Below are positions 1 to 8,992 of a stretch of 64,000 nucleotides of DNA, piece after piece. Position 1 is the stretch's first letter. Every line of letters begins with the position of its first letter. Made by a program: the position numbers and the translations under genes. Location of the stretch: contig NZ_CAHS01000002.1 of NCBI RefSeq assembly GCF_001050515.1, forward strand, positions 62,001-126,000. The letters run 5' to 3'. This DNA comes from Erwinia piriflorinigrans CFBP 5888 (GTDB taxonomy: Bacteria > Pseudomonadota > Gammaproteobacteria > Enterobacterales > Enterobacteriaceae). The notes beneath the pieces were generated by a model. The model made no database searches, had not been told where the DNA came from, and worked only from the letters and a program-made list of their open reading frames with translations.

Positions 1-1
1 C

Positions 2-154
2 GTGGCTGGCGGGCAACCGCGTTGGTCAAAAAGTTTTTTTGCTTTTCGTGTGCAGTTTAGTTATTTGTGCTGTCTCAAGATCTGGCATAAAGACATTGAC
101 CCTCTTCGTAAGGCGCTCATGGCGCTTTTTAAACGCATTTGGATCTCTTATTAA
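2..154 (+). CDS. 3' end of an unidentified gene (partial)
   Basis: The reading frame is open from base 2 to a TAA at 152-154 and gives about 50 residues ending in a basic, aromatic tail (DPLRKALMALFKRIWISY). Its codon use looks normal for the window. It has no start inside the window, so it would be the tail of a gene lying upstream in the LPS core locus. The frame starting at base 3 is also open, to a TGA at 219-221 that overlaps the next start codon, but it uses many rare codons (AGA, AGG, ATA). I prefer the first frame but cannot exclude the second. Product not recognised. Confidence 0.4.
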   Translation: MAGGQPRWSKSFFAFRVQFSYLCCLKIWHKDIDPLRKALMALFKRIWISY

Positions 155-217
155 GAATGAGCTCCAAGTTAATCTGCCGGACACTGCTGGCGAGAAAGTA
201 TTGAGACCAGAACAGCA

Positions 218-1231
218 ATGAAGAATATTTTGATTATACGGCGTGACAATATTGGCGATCTGGTTTGCACCACGCCGTTGATCGAAGGCGCAAAAACCGC
301 TTTTCCTGATGCTAACATCTATCTGTTAATCAATAGTGTGTCCCAGGATGTGGTGAAAAATAATCCACATATTGAACAGACCTTTATCTACCGCAAGGCA
401 AAACACGCTGCGGGTAAACTGGCGAAGTTGGGCGTTCACATCGAGCGCCTCAAGATGTTTCTGAAGTTACGACGTATTCGTTTTGATGCGGCGATTCTGG
501 CTAATCCACAACCCTGTAAATACAGTGTACGCCTGGCAAAAATGGCGGGTGCGAAGCACATTATCGGCGCAGATACCGGGGACCGGGCGATTAGCGTGCC
601 GTTTCGTCGCGCTGATTTTCGCGGTGAGCATCAGGTAGAACTCACATTCAGCTATCTTTCTGCCATTTCTGACAAGCAGACCCCCATACCCGAAGTGCGT
701 ATCTGGCTGACCGACTGGGAGCGGCAGCAGGCTATCAGCCGAATCGATAGCCTGCATCCCGGCGAACGTCCGGGGCTTGCGGTACATATCAGTAGCCGTA
801 GTGCAAAACGTCGTTGGCCGCTGGAACGCTACGCCGAAATCATCCGGCGCTATTTGCAGGAAAATAGCCACGGCAGCGTGCTGATATTCTGGTCACCCCA
901 AGGTACGCTGGCTCCGGATGATATTGGCGATCTGCACCGGGCTGAACAACTCCATGCCGCATGCCTTAGTTCACGCATATCGCTCTATCCCACCTCGTCG
1001 ATACGCGAACTGGTGGCTGCTTATGAATGCTGTGAGCGGGTGTTGTGCAGTGACGGCGGGCAAATGCATCTGGCCGCCGCAGTGAACAAAAAGCAGGTGG
1101 TGCTGTTTGGTGATACTGACCGGAAAGTCTGGCGTCCGTGGTCCGGTCAGCATGAGATCTTGCAAACGCCGTCGGGAGACTGTGTAGACGTCAGCGTGGA
1201 CGAGGTTTGGCACAGTCTGAATCGCCTTTAG
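218..1231 (+). CDS. GT9-family (heptosyltransferase-like) LPS core glycosyltransferase
   Basis: This 337-residue protein has the two-lobed layout of glycosyltransferase family 9, the ADP-heptose:LPS heptosyltransferase family. The N-terminus carries the family signature with an Asp near residue 14 (RRDNIGDLVCTTPL). The C-terminal lobe carries the nucleotide-binding stretch CSDGGQMHLAAA followed by VVLFGDTD. It probably transfers a heptose or related sugar to the LPS core at the inner face of the cytoplasmic membrane. It faces wabH and the two stop codons overlap by 4 bases, so the two genes converge. It is too diverged from WaaC, WaaF and WaaQ to name an acceptor; it resembles the second GT9 gene at 5645 in type but not closely in sequence. 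Confidence 0.8.
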   Translation: MKNILIIRRDNIGDLVCTTPLIEGAKTAFPDANIYLLINSVSQDVVKNNPHIEQTFIYRKAKHAAGKLAKLGVHIERLKMFLKLRRIRFDAAILANPQPCKYSVRLAKMAGAKHIIGADTGDRAISVPFRRADFRGEHQVELTFSYLSAISDKQTPIPEVRIWLTDWERQQAISRIDSLHPGERPGLAVHISSRSAKRRWPLERYAEIIRRYLQENSHGSVLIFWSPQGTLAPDDIGDLHRAEQLHAACLSSRISLYPTSSIRELVAAYECCERVLCSDGGQMHLAAAVNKKQVVLFGDTDRKVWRPWSGQHEILQTPSGDCVDVSVDEVWHSLNRL

Positions 1232-2325
1232 CCTTTCAGGGTTAAATATTGCTGGCAGATGGGCTGCAAATCGTAGCTCATCAGCTGTTGCCTGTCGATT
1301 TGAGGCGGGGAATGATAGATTTCTGCCATCTTTTCCGCCAGCGAAGAGCTGTCTAACTCCGCCAGTGCATTGCCCATCCCGGCTCGTTGCAGTATCTCTT
1401 CCGGCCCACCGGGGCAGCGCGTACTGACGATCGGTGTTCCGCAGAGTAAAGCTTCAACCAGCACGTTACCGAAACCTTCGCTGTCCGAACTGAGGATCAG
1501 CATTGCTGCATGTTTGATCAGGGGATAAGGGTTGCTTTGGAACCCGGCGAAGATAACCCGTTCAGCAATACCCAGCTGTTCTGCCTGCTTTTTTACTGTA
1601 TCGATCTGCTGTTTATCCCCGGTTCCCACCAGCACCAATTTGGCCAGAATGCCGGATTCGGCATAAGCCTGTAGCAGACGGTCGTGACGTTTGTGCGGGT
1701 GGAAACGGCCAACGTGGATCAGCCAGGGTTCACCTTCCAGGGCAAAAGATTCAGCCGCTTGAGAGAGGATGTGATCAATATCAAAAGGATTATTAATGAC
1801 CGCCAGTCGACCCGGCACGATGGGCAGATTGCACGTTAAGTCATCCGCCACGGCTTGAGAAACCGCGACAATATTTCTTCCCTGATAAACCCGGGCAATC
1901 TTACGTTGCTTCAGCCAGCGGTCGAGGCCGCGTCGATGTCCGAGGTAGGACGTGGAGAGAATTCCGTGGATGCAGAACCATACCTTCTTCGCCGACAGGC
2001 GTTTAGTGCGAGCGACAATGCGGTCAGTTTTGTGCAGGTGGGAGAAAATAAGATCGTATTCACCACCCTGTTTTTCGCTTTGCGCCACGGCACGATCTAG
2101 TGCGCCAGCGCGGCGCGACAGCTCGGTGAGTTTGCGCCAGGGCAAGCGGCTATGACTTTCCACTACCTGATAGTCCACACCTTCAGGGAGGGGATAATTG
2201 CAGACATCACGCAGTGAAAACAGGCTTACCTGATGCCCCATTCGCTGCATGCCTTCACACAGTGTCAGCACCACTTTCTCGGCTCCACCGCCGGGTAGTC
2301 CGTCGATAATCATCAAGATACGCAT
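1228..2325 (-). CDS. wabH: GT4 LPS core glycosyltransferase, WabH-like
   Basis: This 365-residue retaining glycosyltransferase has a GT-B fold of family 4. The N-terminal glycine-rich loop DGLPGGGAEKVV binds the donor side. The C-terminal domain holds VGRFHPHKRHDRLL and the E-x7-E motif within SEGFGNVLVEALLCGTPIV. In Klebsiella and Serratia, WabH adds N-acetylglucosamine to the core galacturonic acid placed by WabG, and a deacetylase (WabN) then removes the acetyl group. The gene lies 3 bases after wabG in a waaQ-wabG-wabH operon, and a WabN-like gene is nearby, which supports this role. The symbol rests on context and family; other GT4 donors are possible. Confidence 0.65.
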   Translation of the reverse strand: MRILMIIDGLPGGGAEKVVLTLCEGMQRMGHQVSLFSLRDVCNYPLPEGVDYQVVESHSRLPWRKLTELSRRAGALDRAVAQSEKQGGEYDLIFSHLHKTDRIVARTKRLSAKKVWFCIHGILSTSYLGHRRGLDRWLKQRKIARVYQGRNIVAVSQAVADDLTCNLPIVPGRLAVINNPFDIDHILSQAAESFALEGEPWLIHVGRFHPHKRHDRLLQAYAESGILAKLVLVGTGDKQQIDTVKKQAEQLGIAERVIFAGFQSNPYPLIKHAAMLILSSDSEGFGNVLVEALLCGTPIVSTRCPGGPEEILQRAGMGNALAELDSSSLAEKMAEIYHSPPQIDRQQLMSYDLQPICQQYLTLKG

Positions 2326-2328
2326 GGG

Positions 2329-3456
2329 TTAATCCAGAATCTGTTGATAAAGAGAAATCAGCTGTTGAGATAAGCGCTGGGGGGTTGATCCCATCACCTG
2401 CTCGCGGGCATGGACGGCCATTTGACTGCCGCTGGCCTGTTCGGGTAGCGCCATAATGGCATCACGCAGGGCGGCGATATCCAGCGCATCGCAGATGTAG
2501 CCGTTTTCGCCGGGACGAATAAACTCGCTCCCGCCACAGGTGTCAGAGGTAATGACCGGCAGGCCGCAGGCCATCGCCTCAAGGATCACATTCGGGAAGG
2601 GGTCATACAGCGTTGGCAGCAGCAGCCCGTCTGCTGCCTGATACCATGCACGCGTATCTGCCTGCATGCCGGCAAATATCACCCGATCGGCGCAGCCGAG
2701 TTCACTGGCCAACGCCCGATACTGCCGTTCCGCCTTGTCTTTACCCACTACCAGCAGGTAGCGATTAGTGCCTGCCAGCGCACGGATCGCCGCTGCCAGC
2801 CCTTTACGTTCAAAACCAGAACCGACATAGATGAGCAGGCTGGCAGCGGGCGGCAGGGAGAGCTGCTTTCTTATCTGACTACGCTGCTGCTCATCCACCG
2901 GCACAAACTGGCTGGTATTAATCGCGTTATAGATGACGTGAACTTTGTCGCTGGCGACGCCGAACCGCGCAATGATTTCCTGCCTGACCATCTGCGCATT
3001 GCAGATCACCGCTTTCAGTTCAGGAGCCTGATACATCGCCCGCTCTGCCTCCATCACATAGCGATGGTAGCGGTTAGTTAGCAGCAGTTTTTGACGCCAC
3101 GCAGGAAGCAGACGGCAACGCTGTTCCAGCCAGCGCTGGTGGACGCCGTCTCCGGCACGGTAGATATCGCAACCGGCAATACGCTCGTGGCTCTGAACAA
3201 TGTCGAAATTTTCTCGCTGCCAAAGCGCGCGCGCAGCACGGGCAAAGCCGCTCTCGCGGCTGATGCGTCCCCATTTTATCGGGTCGCACAGGTGAAGATG
3301 CCAGTTGGCCTGACGTTCGCCTTGCCACTGACGGGTAATCACATTCAGGTCCAGCGCCTGCTGGTCCAGGGCTTCCAGGGCGCGGGCGATGAAGCGCTCA
3401 GCGCCGCCGTCAGGGCGGTATTTCTGCCGGACGATCGCCAGTCGAATGGGCCTCAT
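2329..3456 (-). CDS. wabG: GT4 LPS core glycosyltransferase, WabG-like (galacturonic acid transferase)
   Basis: This 375-residue GT4 enzyme begins RLAIVRQKYRPDGGAERF, a start typical of the WaaG/WabG branch. The Rossmann-like C-terminal half contains YVGSGFERKGLAAAIRAL and the E-x7-E region ending EAMACGLPVITS. In Klebsiella, WabG transfers galacturonic acid to L,D-heptose II of the inner core, the first outer-core step. The start overlaps the end of waaQ by 4 bases, so the two are translationally coupled. The same pair sits together in Klebsiella and Serratia core clusters, which favours WabG over the glucose transferase WaaG. Confidence 0.7.
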   Translation of the reverse strand: MRPIRLAIVRQKYRPDGGAERFIARALEALDQQALDLNVITRQWQGERQANWHLHLCDPIKWGRISRESGFARAARALWQRENFDIVQSHERIAGCDIYRAGDGVHQRWLEQRCRLLPAWRQKLLLTNRYHRYVMEAERAMYQAPELKAVICNAQMVRQEIIARFGVASDKVHVIYNAINTSQFVPVDEQQRSQIRKQLSLPPAASLLIYVGSGFERKGLAAAIRALAGTNRYLLVVGKDKAERQYRALASELGCADRVIFAGMQADTRAWYQAADGLLLPTLYDPFPNVILEAMACGLPVITSDTCGGSEFIRPGENGYICDALDIAALRDAIMALPEQASGSQMAVHAREQVMGSTPQRLSQQLISLYQQILD

Positions 3457-4526
3457 GCTAATAACCTCCTGGCTGCATTCAGTACGGTTTCCACCGGGAT
3501 AGCATCAAGATAGCGCTCCTCGGTTTTGGTATCGACATTGTCCGGGTCTGGCAGCGGCGCGAAATCACCAGCCCAAATCACCTCACCGTTAACCTGCCAC
3601 GGGCTCCAGAACGTCAGTTTTGACGGGCCAAACAGCGCCAGACAGGGTGTTTTTAGCGCGGCGGCCATATGCATCGGCACCGAATCCACGCCGATAAACA
3701 GCCGGGCTTGGTCAATCAGCGCGGCCAGCTGGTTCAGCGTCAGCTGGCCTGCCAGCGAAATGACATTCTCGTCAGACGGGAGAAGGCTGATGATGTTTTT
3801 CACCATATCCAGCTCTTTGCCAGCGGGGCCGGAGGTCAGCACGATAGTATGTCCATCATCATGCAGAGACCGTAACACGGCGGCGAATTTCTCTTCGCTC
3901 CAGCATTTAAAAAACCAGCGCGAGGTTGGCTGTACCACAATGTATTTCTCTGTGCCGTTGAGCCGCTGGCGAACGGCCTGGTAATCTGCCTGCGAATAGT
4001 GCATTCCCACCGTGCTGTCGATAGCGGCGAGATCCAGCGGGAGAAGCAGCGAGAGATTTTGCTCGACGGTATGCATATTCTGATGTTGCTCGGTGGCCAC
4101 CAGATGCGTATGGCAACGCTGCCAGAGCGCGCCCTGGCGTTTAGGAAAATTGAAGCCCAGCCGAAGCGGAGCGGCGGTAAAGCGCGTGATGATGGCACTT
4201 CGCCACTGGTCTGCCAGGTTAACCACCAGGTCATAACCTTGTTGCCTCAGGGTTTTTAGCAGCCGCCACTCCTGGCCGAGCTGGAAGCGCACGCCTTTTT
4301 TCTTCCATGTCCGGTCGATAGCATAAATCTGGTGAATATCCGGGTGACAGGCGAGCATGGCCCGGGTTTCTTCATACAGCAGGACATCGATTTTGGCTTC
4401 AGGCCAGGCCGCTTTCAACGAGCGGATCACCGGGGTGGTGAGTAGCATATCGCCGTGGTGGCGGAATTTGATCACCAGAATGCGTTCAGGCTGGTGGGGA
4501 GAAAGCGGCAGGTCCGAATGTTTCAT
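3453..4526 (-). CDS. waaQ: LPS core heptosyltransferase III (WaaQ)
   Basis: This 357-residue GT9 protein has the WaaQ-type start RILVIKFRHHGDMLLTTPVIRSL. It also has a donor-binding C-terminal lobe with VQPTSRWFFKCW and FIGVDSVPMHMAAALKTP. WaaQ adds a side-branch heptose (HepIII) to HepII of the inner core. It is the first gene of a - strand operon, waaQ-wabG-wabH, and its start is 160 bases from the divergent deacetylase gene at 4687, so both promoters should lie in that gap. I find no ops/JUMPstart element there. Length and motifs fit the family well. Confidence 0.85.
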   Translation of the reverse strand: MKHSDLPLSPHQPERILVIKFRHHGDMLLTTPVIRSLKAAWPEAKIDVLLYEETRAMLACHPDIHQIYAIDRTWKKKGVRFQLGQEWRLLKTLRQQGYDLVVNLADQWRSAIITRFTAAPLRLGFNFPKRQGALWQRCHTHLVATEQHQNMHTVEQNLSLLLPLDLAAIDSTVGMHYSQADYQAVRQRLNGTEKYIVVQPTSRWFFKCWSEEKFAAVLRSLHDDGHTIVLTSGPAGKELDMVKNIISLLPSDENVISLAGQLTLNQLAALIDQARLFIGVDSVPMHMAAALKTPCLALFGPSKLTFWSPWQVNGEVIWAGDFAPLPDPDNVDTKTEERYLDAIPVETVLNAARRLLA

Positions 4527-4686
4527 GCTATATCGCTGTTCAGTAAACCGGCCCCTGATTCTAAAGCAGTCACCGGGACGTGGCTAGCGCCGCATCGGCA
4601 GCCTTAACGGATGGCAGAATAATTTTGCGCAATCGGCGTTCGCTACGTAACATAACCCGCATCTAAGGCATCTTTCAGGACGGAAA

Positions 4687-5643
4687 ATGGGTAAGCCCGC
4701 GTTTATCATCACCATCGATACCGAAGGCGATAACCTTTGGCAAAATCATGATCGGATCATGACGGAAAATACCCGTTTTTTGCCACGATTTCAGCAACTG
4801 TGCGAGAAATATGCGTTTAAACCCACCTGGCTAACCAACTACGAGATGGCCGTTGACCCGGCGTACGTTGAGTTCGCGCGGGATGTTATCGCTCGTAACA
4901 GCGGTGAGATTGGTATGCACCTGCATGCCTGGAACAGCCCACCGCTGTATGACCTCACGGGTGATGACTGGCGGCATAAGCCTTATCTGATTGAATACCC
5001 AGAGGATAACATCAGGGAAAAGGTCATCTATATGACTCGCCTGCTGGAAGATACCCTACAGGTGAAAATGCGCAGCCATCGTGCCGGGCGCTGGGCGTTT
5101 AATGCCTTTTATGCGCAGTTACTGATTGATCAGGGATATCAGGTGGATTGTTCTGTTACCCCGCGAGTGAACTGGCAGTTTTCTCCCGGAGACCCTCAAG
5201 GCAACGGCGGCACGAATTATCAGCATTTTCCCGACAGTGCCTACTTTATCGATCCACAGGATATTTCGAAGGCGGGGAACTCTGCGCTGCTCGAAGTGCC
5301 GATGAGCATTCAATACAAGCATTCACCGTTCATGAATCAGGTGAAATCGGTCTACGACCGCCTGCGCGGTAAACGGCGTAGCCCTTCAGTGCACTGGTTA
5401 CGTCCGATGGGCGGGAATGCAGCACAGATGATCCAGGTTGCGGAGAAGACGCTGGCAGACGGCAGCGATTACGTCGAGTTTATGCTGCACTCCTCCGAAT
5501 TTATGCCTGGCGGCAGCCCGACATTTAAGACCAAAGACGATATCGACGTGCTGTATCAGGATCTGGAGCAGCTATTCGCCTGGCTGCATGTGCGAACAGT
5601 AGGTATGACATTGTCAGAATATTATCAGAAGAAAGTGAATTAA
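4687..5643 (+). CDS. wabN: Polysaccharide deacetylase-family protein, WabN-like
   Basis: This 318-residue protein has the metal-dependent deacetylase (NodB-like, carbohydrate esterase 4) signatures. The acidic motif TIDTEGD holds Asp11, and a metal-binding His-x-His lies at about 78-80 (GMHLHAW). A later RAGRWAF block and the motif FMLHSSEFMPGG near the end may supply the catalytic His. There is no signal peptide, so it acts in the cytoplasm, unlike peptidoglycan deacetylases. In Klebsiella, WabN deacetylates the core N-acetylglucosamine to glucosamine after WabH has added it. Co-occurrence with wabH and wabG supports the same role here. The start follows a weak AGGA. The next gene begins one base after its stop. 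Confidence 0.65.
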   Translation: MGKPAFIITIDTEGDNLWQNHDRIMTENTRFLPRFQQLCEKYAFKPTWLTNYEMAVDPAYVEFARDVIARNSGEIGMHLHAWNSPPLYDLTGDDWRHKPYLIEYPEDNIREKVIYMTRLLEDTLQVKMRSHRAGRWAFNAFYAQLLIDQGYQVDCSVTPRVNWQFSPGDPQGNGGTNYQHFPDSAYFIDPQDISKAGNSALLEVPMSIQYKHSPFMNQVKSVYDRLRGKRRSPSVHWLRPMGGNAAQMIQVAEKTLADGSDYVEFMLHSSEFMPGGSPTFKTKDDIDVLYQDLEQLFAWLHVRTVGMTLSEYYQKKVN

Positions 5644-5644
5644 C

Positions 5645-6748
5645 ATGTCGAAGAAATGGAAGATCAATCTCACTAATTGGTTTCTGAAAAAATATACCGT
5701 CAAGCACGGACGCCTGGAAAACAAGGAAAACTTCGACGCAGCTCTCCCGTTCGATAATATTGTTATCTATTCAACCACCGCGCTTGGCGACTTCATGTTC
5801 AATACGCCAGCGATACGTGCAATACGTCAAAGATACCCTGATGCACATATAACGCTGGTGGTGCACGAAAAAAACCGTGAGTTGGTCGAAGGGGGGACAG
5901 ATTATAACCGTATCGTTTACTGGAACAGTAAAATAAAGACCCTCTCACCCTTGCTGAAGTCTTTGCGTGAGCATCAGCCTGATTTAGCGGTTATCCTACA
6001 TTCACACCTGCCTTATGACGTGATCAGCGCGGTGATGGCTGGGGCCAAATACGTGATAAGGGATAATTACAGTTCGGGGATCAGCGGGCTTGAACAGTGG
6101 CTGACTAACTATATTTTCCATTACTACGGCCATTTCATCCGTCGTAAGCTCGAGTTAATTTCCATTCTGGGATGCCGTAGTGACGATCCCACCATGTTTA
6201 TTCCCGCGCCTTATCAGGCGGGTATCAGAGACCCTCTGAAAACAACGATTGGTTTTCAGCTGGGCGCTTCAACGGAATCCCGCTGCTGGCCCGTCTCACA
6301 CTACGTCAAACTCGCGGAGCAGCTGGTTGCACGGCATGGTCATGTGCAGATAGTGCTGATTGGTGGCGGGGGGGATGAAAGTAAAGCCCGGCAATTTATG
6401 GCCCAGGTGGATGACGAAACTCGTACCCGTGTCGACGATCGTATTGGCAAAACCGGCTTACAGCAGCTTATTACGCTTATTGACGGTTTTGATGTGTTGG
6501 TAACCGGTGACACGGGGCCGTTACACCTTGCCGTGGCGTTGAAAGTCAAAACCATCAGCCTGTTTGTCACCGCCGACCCGCGCACTACCGGGCCGATCCA
6601 GGACAATGAGCTTCACTGTATTATTCATGCTTCCCGCAGTGGATTTACCATGGCACTGGAAGCAGAAAGCCCGGTAGGTGTTATTCAGCCTCAACGCGTG
6701 TACGACGAAGCCGTGAGGCTTGCAGGACTGGATCTCAGAACATCCTGA
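5645..6748 (+). CDS. Second GT9-family (heptosyltransferase-like) glycosyltransferase
   Basis: This 367-residue GT9 protein has about 35 extra N-terminal residues before the family signature VIYSTTALGDFMFNTPAIRAI. The donor-binding lobe contains TIGFQLGASTESRCWP and VTGDTGPLHLAVALKVKTISLF. It is one base downstream of the deacetylase gene and almost certainly co-transcribed with it, so it probably adds a heptose (or similar sugar) that is part of the same outer-core feature. It converges on the GT2 gene at 6761 with a 12-base gap. The acceptor cannot be deduced from sequence. Confidence 0.8.
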   Translation: MSKKWKINLTNWFLKKYTVKHGRLENKENFDAALPFDNIVIYSTTALGDFMFNTPAIRAIRQRYPDAHITLVVHEKNRELVEGGTDYNRIVYWNSKIKTLSPLLKSLREHQPDLAVILHSHLPYDVISAVMAGAKYVIRDNYSSGISGLEQWLTNYIFHYYGHFIRRKLELISILGCRSDDPTMFIPAPYQAGIRDPLKTTIGFQLGASTESRCWPVSHYVKLAEQLVARHGHVQIVLIGGGGDESKARQFMAQVDDETRTRVDDRIGKTGLQQLITLIDGFDVLVTGDTGPLHLAVALKVKTISLFVTADPRTTGPIQDNELHCIIHASRSGFTMALEAESPVGVIQPQRVYDEAVRLAGLDLRTS

Positions 6749-6760
6749 CGGCGCCTGGCA

Positions 6761-7741
6761 CTATTTTTTGCCTGTCAGGCGGATTTTGGAAAACAACATA
6801 TCCACCTGAGGGTGGCGCATTTGCCAGATCTTTTTTGCCGGTACCGAGGTGCCGGCGCAAAGGCGCGCAGCCTGCTGCAAAGAGGCAATGGTATGTTTAC
6901 TATAATGGTAGTAACCATATACGGCTTTAGTGAGACTCTTTACTTCACCAAAACAGTTAACGATCATCCACGCCGCGAGGTTTTTTAGTGCGCTATTTTC
7001 CGTTTTATCTTCAGCGAAGCGCACCATTTTGTTTATCGCAAAAAGCATATCTTCAATATCTTCAGGTTTTACATTCCTGGTAATCCCCTGAGAGTTATCG
7101 CGATAGAAATAGAGCGTATGATCGAGATGAGCGATTCTTTCACTCTTAAAATAAATGAACGGCGTGAAGATAACATCCTCGTAGCGCCGCCCGGGTTCAA
7201 AACGCTCCCCATCTAACAGTTCGCGCTGATATACCCGGTTCCAGAGGTGCCACATCGACCGGGTAAAAAGAGGTTCGAGGCAGCTTACGCCCTTTTTTTT
7301 AACGTCATATTCATTGATGCGAACCGCTTCTTCTTGATGGATTTCAGGCAGAGCGTGAGTAAAGCGCTGATAATCAAAATCAAGAAGGTCATACTGACCT
7401 GAAAGTAAAACGGGTTTGAGTATTTCAACATAGTGAGGGCTTAATATGTCGTCCGCATCAAGAAAAGTGATATAGCGCCCGCTGGCCTGTTGTATACCGA
7501 CATTGCGTGTACGGGCAATACCGGAATTCTGTTGTGAAATGTAGTGAACCTGGACGTCAGGATAGCGGGCAATATATTGCGAAACCCGATGAGCAGAGTT
7601 ATCTGTCGAGCCATCGTTGATCAGGATAACTTCAATATCCTTGTCGATTTGGCTGAACAGAGACTCAAGGCAGGGGATAACAAACGCCTCATTATTAAAA
7701 AAAGGCACAATGATGCTGAGCAGCGGACTGGGGGCTAACAT
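6761..7741 (-). CDS. GT2-family glycosyltransferase
   Basis: This 326-residue inverting glycosyltransferase has the GT-A fold. It starts LLSIIVPFFNNEAFV and carries the first nucleotide-binding Asp in ILINDGSTDNS. The metal-binding DxD equivalent is FLDADD at about residue 95. The C-terminal half is typical of family members that decorate LPS or exopolysaccharide. Its start overlaps the end of waaL by 7 bases, so it is the last gene of the hldD-waaF-waaC-GT4-waaL-GT2 operon. Base composition is lower in G+C than the flanking housekeeping genes, as is common for strain-variable outer-core enzymes. Donor and acceptor are unknown. Confidence 0.8.
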   Translation of the reverse strand: MLAPSPLLSIIVPFFNNEAFVIPCLESLFSQIDKDIEVILINDGSTDNSAHRVSQYIARYPDVQVHYISQQNSGIARTRNVGIQQASGRYITFLDADDILSPHYVEILKPVLLSGQYDLLDFDYQRFTHALPEIHQEEAVRINEYDVKKKGVSCLEPLFTRSMWHLWNRVYQRELLDGERFEPGRRYEDVIFTPFIYFKSERIAHLDHTLYFYRDNSQGITRNVKPEDIEDMLFAINKMVRFAEDKTENSALKNLAAWMIVNCFGEVKSLTKAVYGYYHYSKHTIASLQQAARLCAGTSVPAKKIWQMRHPQVDMLFSKIRLTGKK

Positions 7742-8979
7742 GTTGGCTGCCCCGTCGCGGTATGCGGTTTTTTCGCGGAAAGGAAGCTGGCAATAATGGC
7801 TAATAAGAATGTTGCCGTTGCCTCTGTACTGAAGAAAATAACGTCACTCAATCCATAGACAACCAACGCCACAGTCACCCCAAACAGCATCGAATTACGC
7901 GGCTGCCTGAAAGAGAGCAGCATCAGGCTGCCATAAAATGCTAATAGCAGCATAACCCCCCAGGCGCCTTTTAATGACCAGGTTTCCAGGATTTCATTGT
8001 GCATATGTACGGTCAGATAACGTTGGGCGTTATAAAGTTGTGGGTCGTTTTTAATGATCTCTAATGCTTCACTGGCGCGTTGCTCAGCAGACTGACCAAA
8101 TGGAGCCTCATTGCCTGTGCGTATCGCGACAATCTGCATCCATACGCGTGAGAACACCGAGTTTTCTGACTGAGTATCATTGACTGCTGCGACGTTTTGT
8201 TCAAAATCATTGATCCTGCTCATCACCATATCTTTAAATAGCAGACCTGTTGAAGCGAGAAGGACAGGAACTAACAGAATAATGGCAAATTTATGACGTA
8301 TCGGAATAATGTTTTTTGTCACAATGACGGTGAGCAAAATAAGCGCTGGATAAGCGATCATCGCAGCACGAGTACCGGTGAGAATAATGGATGAACAGGT
8401 GAGAATAAATGCGGCGATATAAAAAAACAGGCGAAAGCGGATTTTAAGCATCATAATCGACTGCATCATCACCAGACTAATGGCCGTCAACAGATAAGCA
8501 ACAATCGTTGTGCGGTCAAAATTTAATTCTATTCTGGACTGAAGCAGCCATAGCCCCTGATAGAGTGCGTAGGTGTTAACCAGCAGCCCAACGGCGATAC
8601 TGACGACGAGCGTTATTTTTTGCATGGCAATACGCTCGTTCAGCGCGACCAGGCTAATCACCGACATGGCGATAATCAGGCGTGCTGTTGACATGTAAGC
8701 GCGATAAACATTGATATAAGGCCCTTGTTGTTTAACAGCAACAAGCCAGAATATCGTTCCTAAACCGAACGCAAGAAATAACAATGAGACAATAAACTTG
8801 AGTTTATCTCGTGTGTAATATCTTATGTTTAAAACGATCGCGATAAATGAAAGATAACTTGCAACATAAAATATATCCGTGCCGAATTTCAGACCAAAAG
8901 GAACGGTAGCAAAAGCAATCGCACAACATGTATAAATCAGATAGCTAAAAACGGGATGCGGACTTCTTTTTGTCAACAT
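7735..8979 (-). CDS. waaL: O-antigen ligase WaaL
   Basis: This hydrophobic protein of about 414 residues has roughly ten to twelve membrane segments. A large periplasmic loop in the last third holds the ligase motif VHMHNEILETW at about residues 320-330. WaaL moves undecaprenyl-linked O antigen onto lipid A-core in the periplasm. I place the start at MLTKRSPHP (8979), which leaves a 13-base gap to the preceding gene; an earlier in-frame ATG at 9054 would force a long overlap and a charged N-terminus. WaaL is recognised by topology and motif, since the family is poorly conserved in sequence. G+C is visibly lower than in waaC and waaF. Confidence 0.8.
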   Translation of the reverse strand: MLTKRSPHPVFSYLIYTCCAIAFATVPFGLKFGTDIFYVASYLSFIAIVLNIRYYTRDKLKFIVSLLFLAFGLGTIFWLVAVKQQGPYINVYRAYMSTARLIIAMSVISLVALNERIAMQKITLVVSIAVGLLVNTYALYQGLWLLQSRIELNFDRTTIVAYLLTAISLVMMQSIMMLKIRFRLFFYIAAFILTCSSIILTGTRAAMIAYPALILLTVIVTKNIIPIRHKFAIILLVPVLLASTGLLFKDMVMSRINDFEQNVAAVNDTQSENSVFSRVWMQIVAIRTGNEAPFGQSAEQRASEALEIIKNDPQLYNAQRYLTVHMHNEILETWSLKGAWGVMLLLAFYGSLMLLSFRQPRNSMLFGVTVALVVYGLSDVIFFSTEATATFLLAIIASFLSAKKPHTATGQPTC

Positions 8980-8992
8980 AATAACGGCGATC

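Noticed and set aside
467-871. 134-codon open frame antisense to the first GT9 gene
   Set aside because: Shadow of a well-supported GT9 coding sequence; no ribosome site or motifs.
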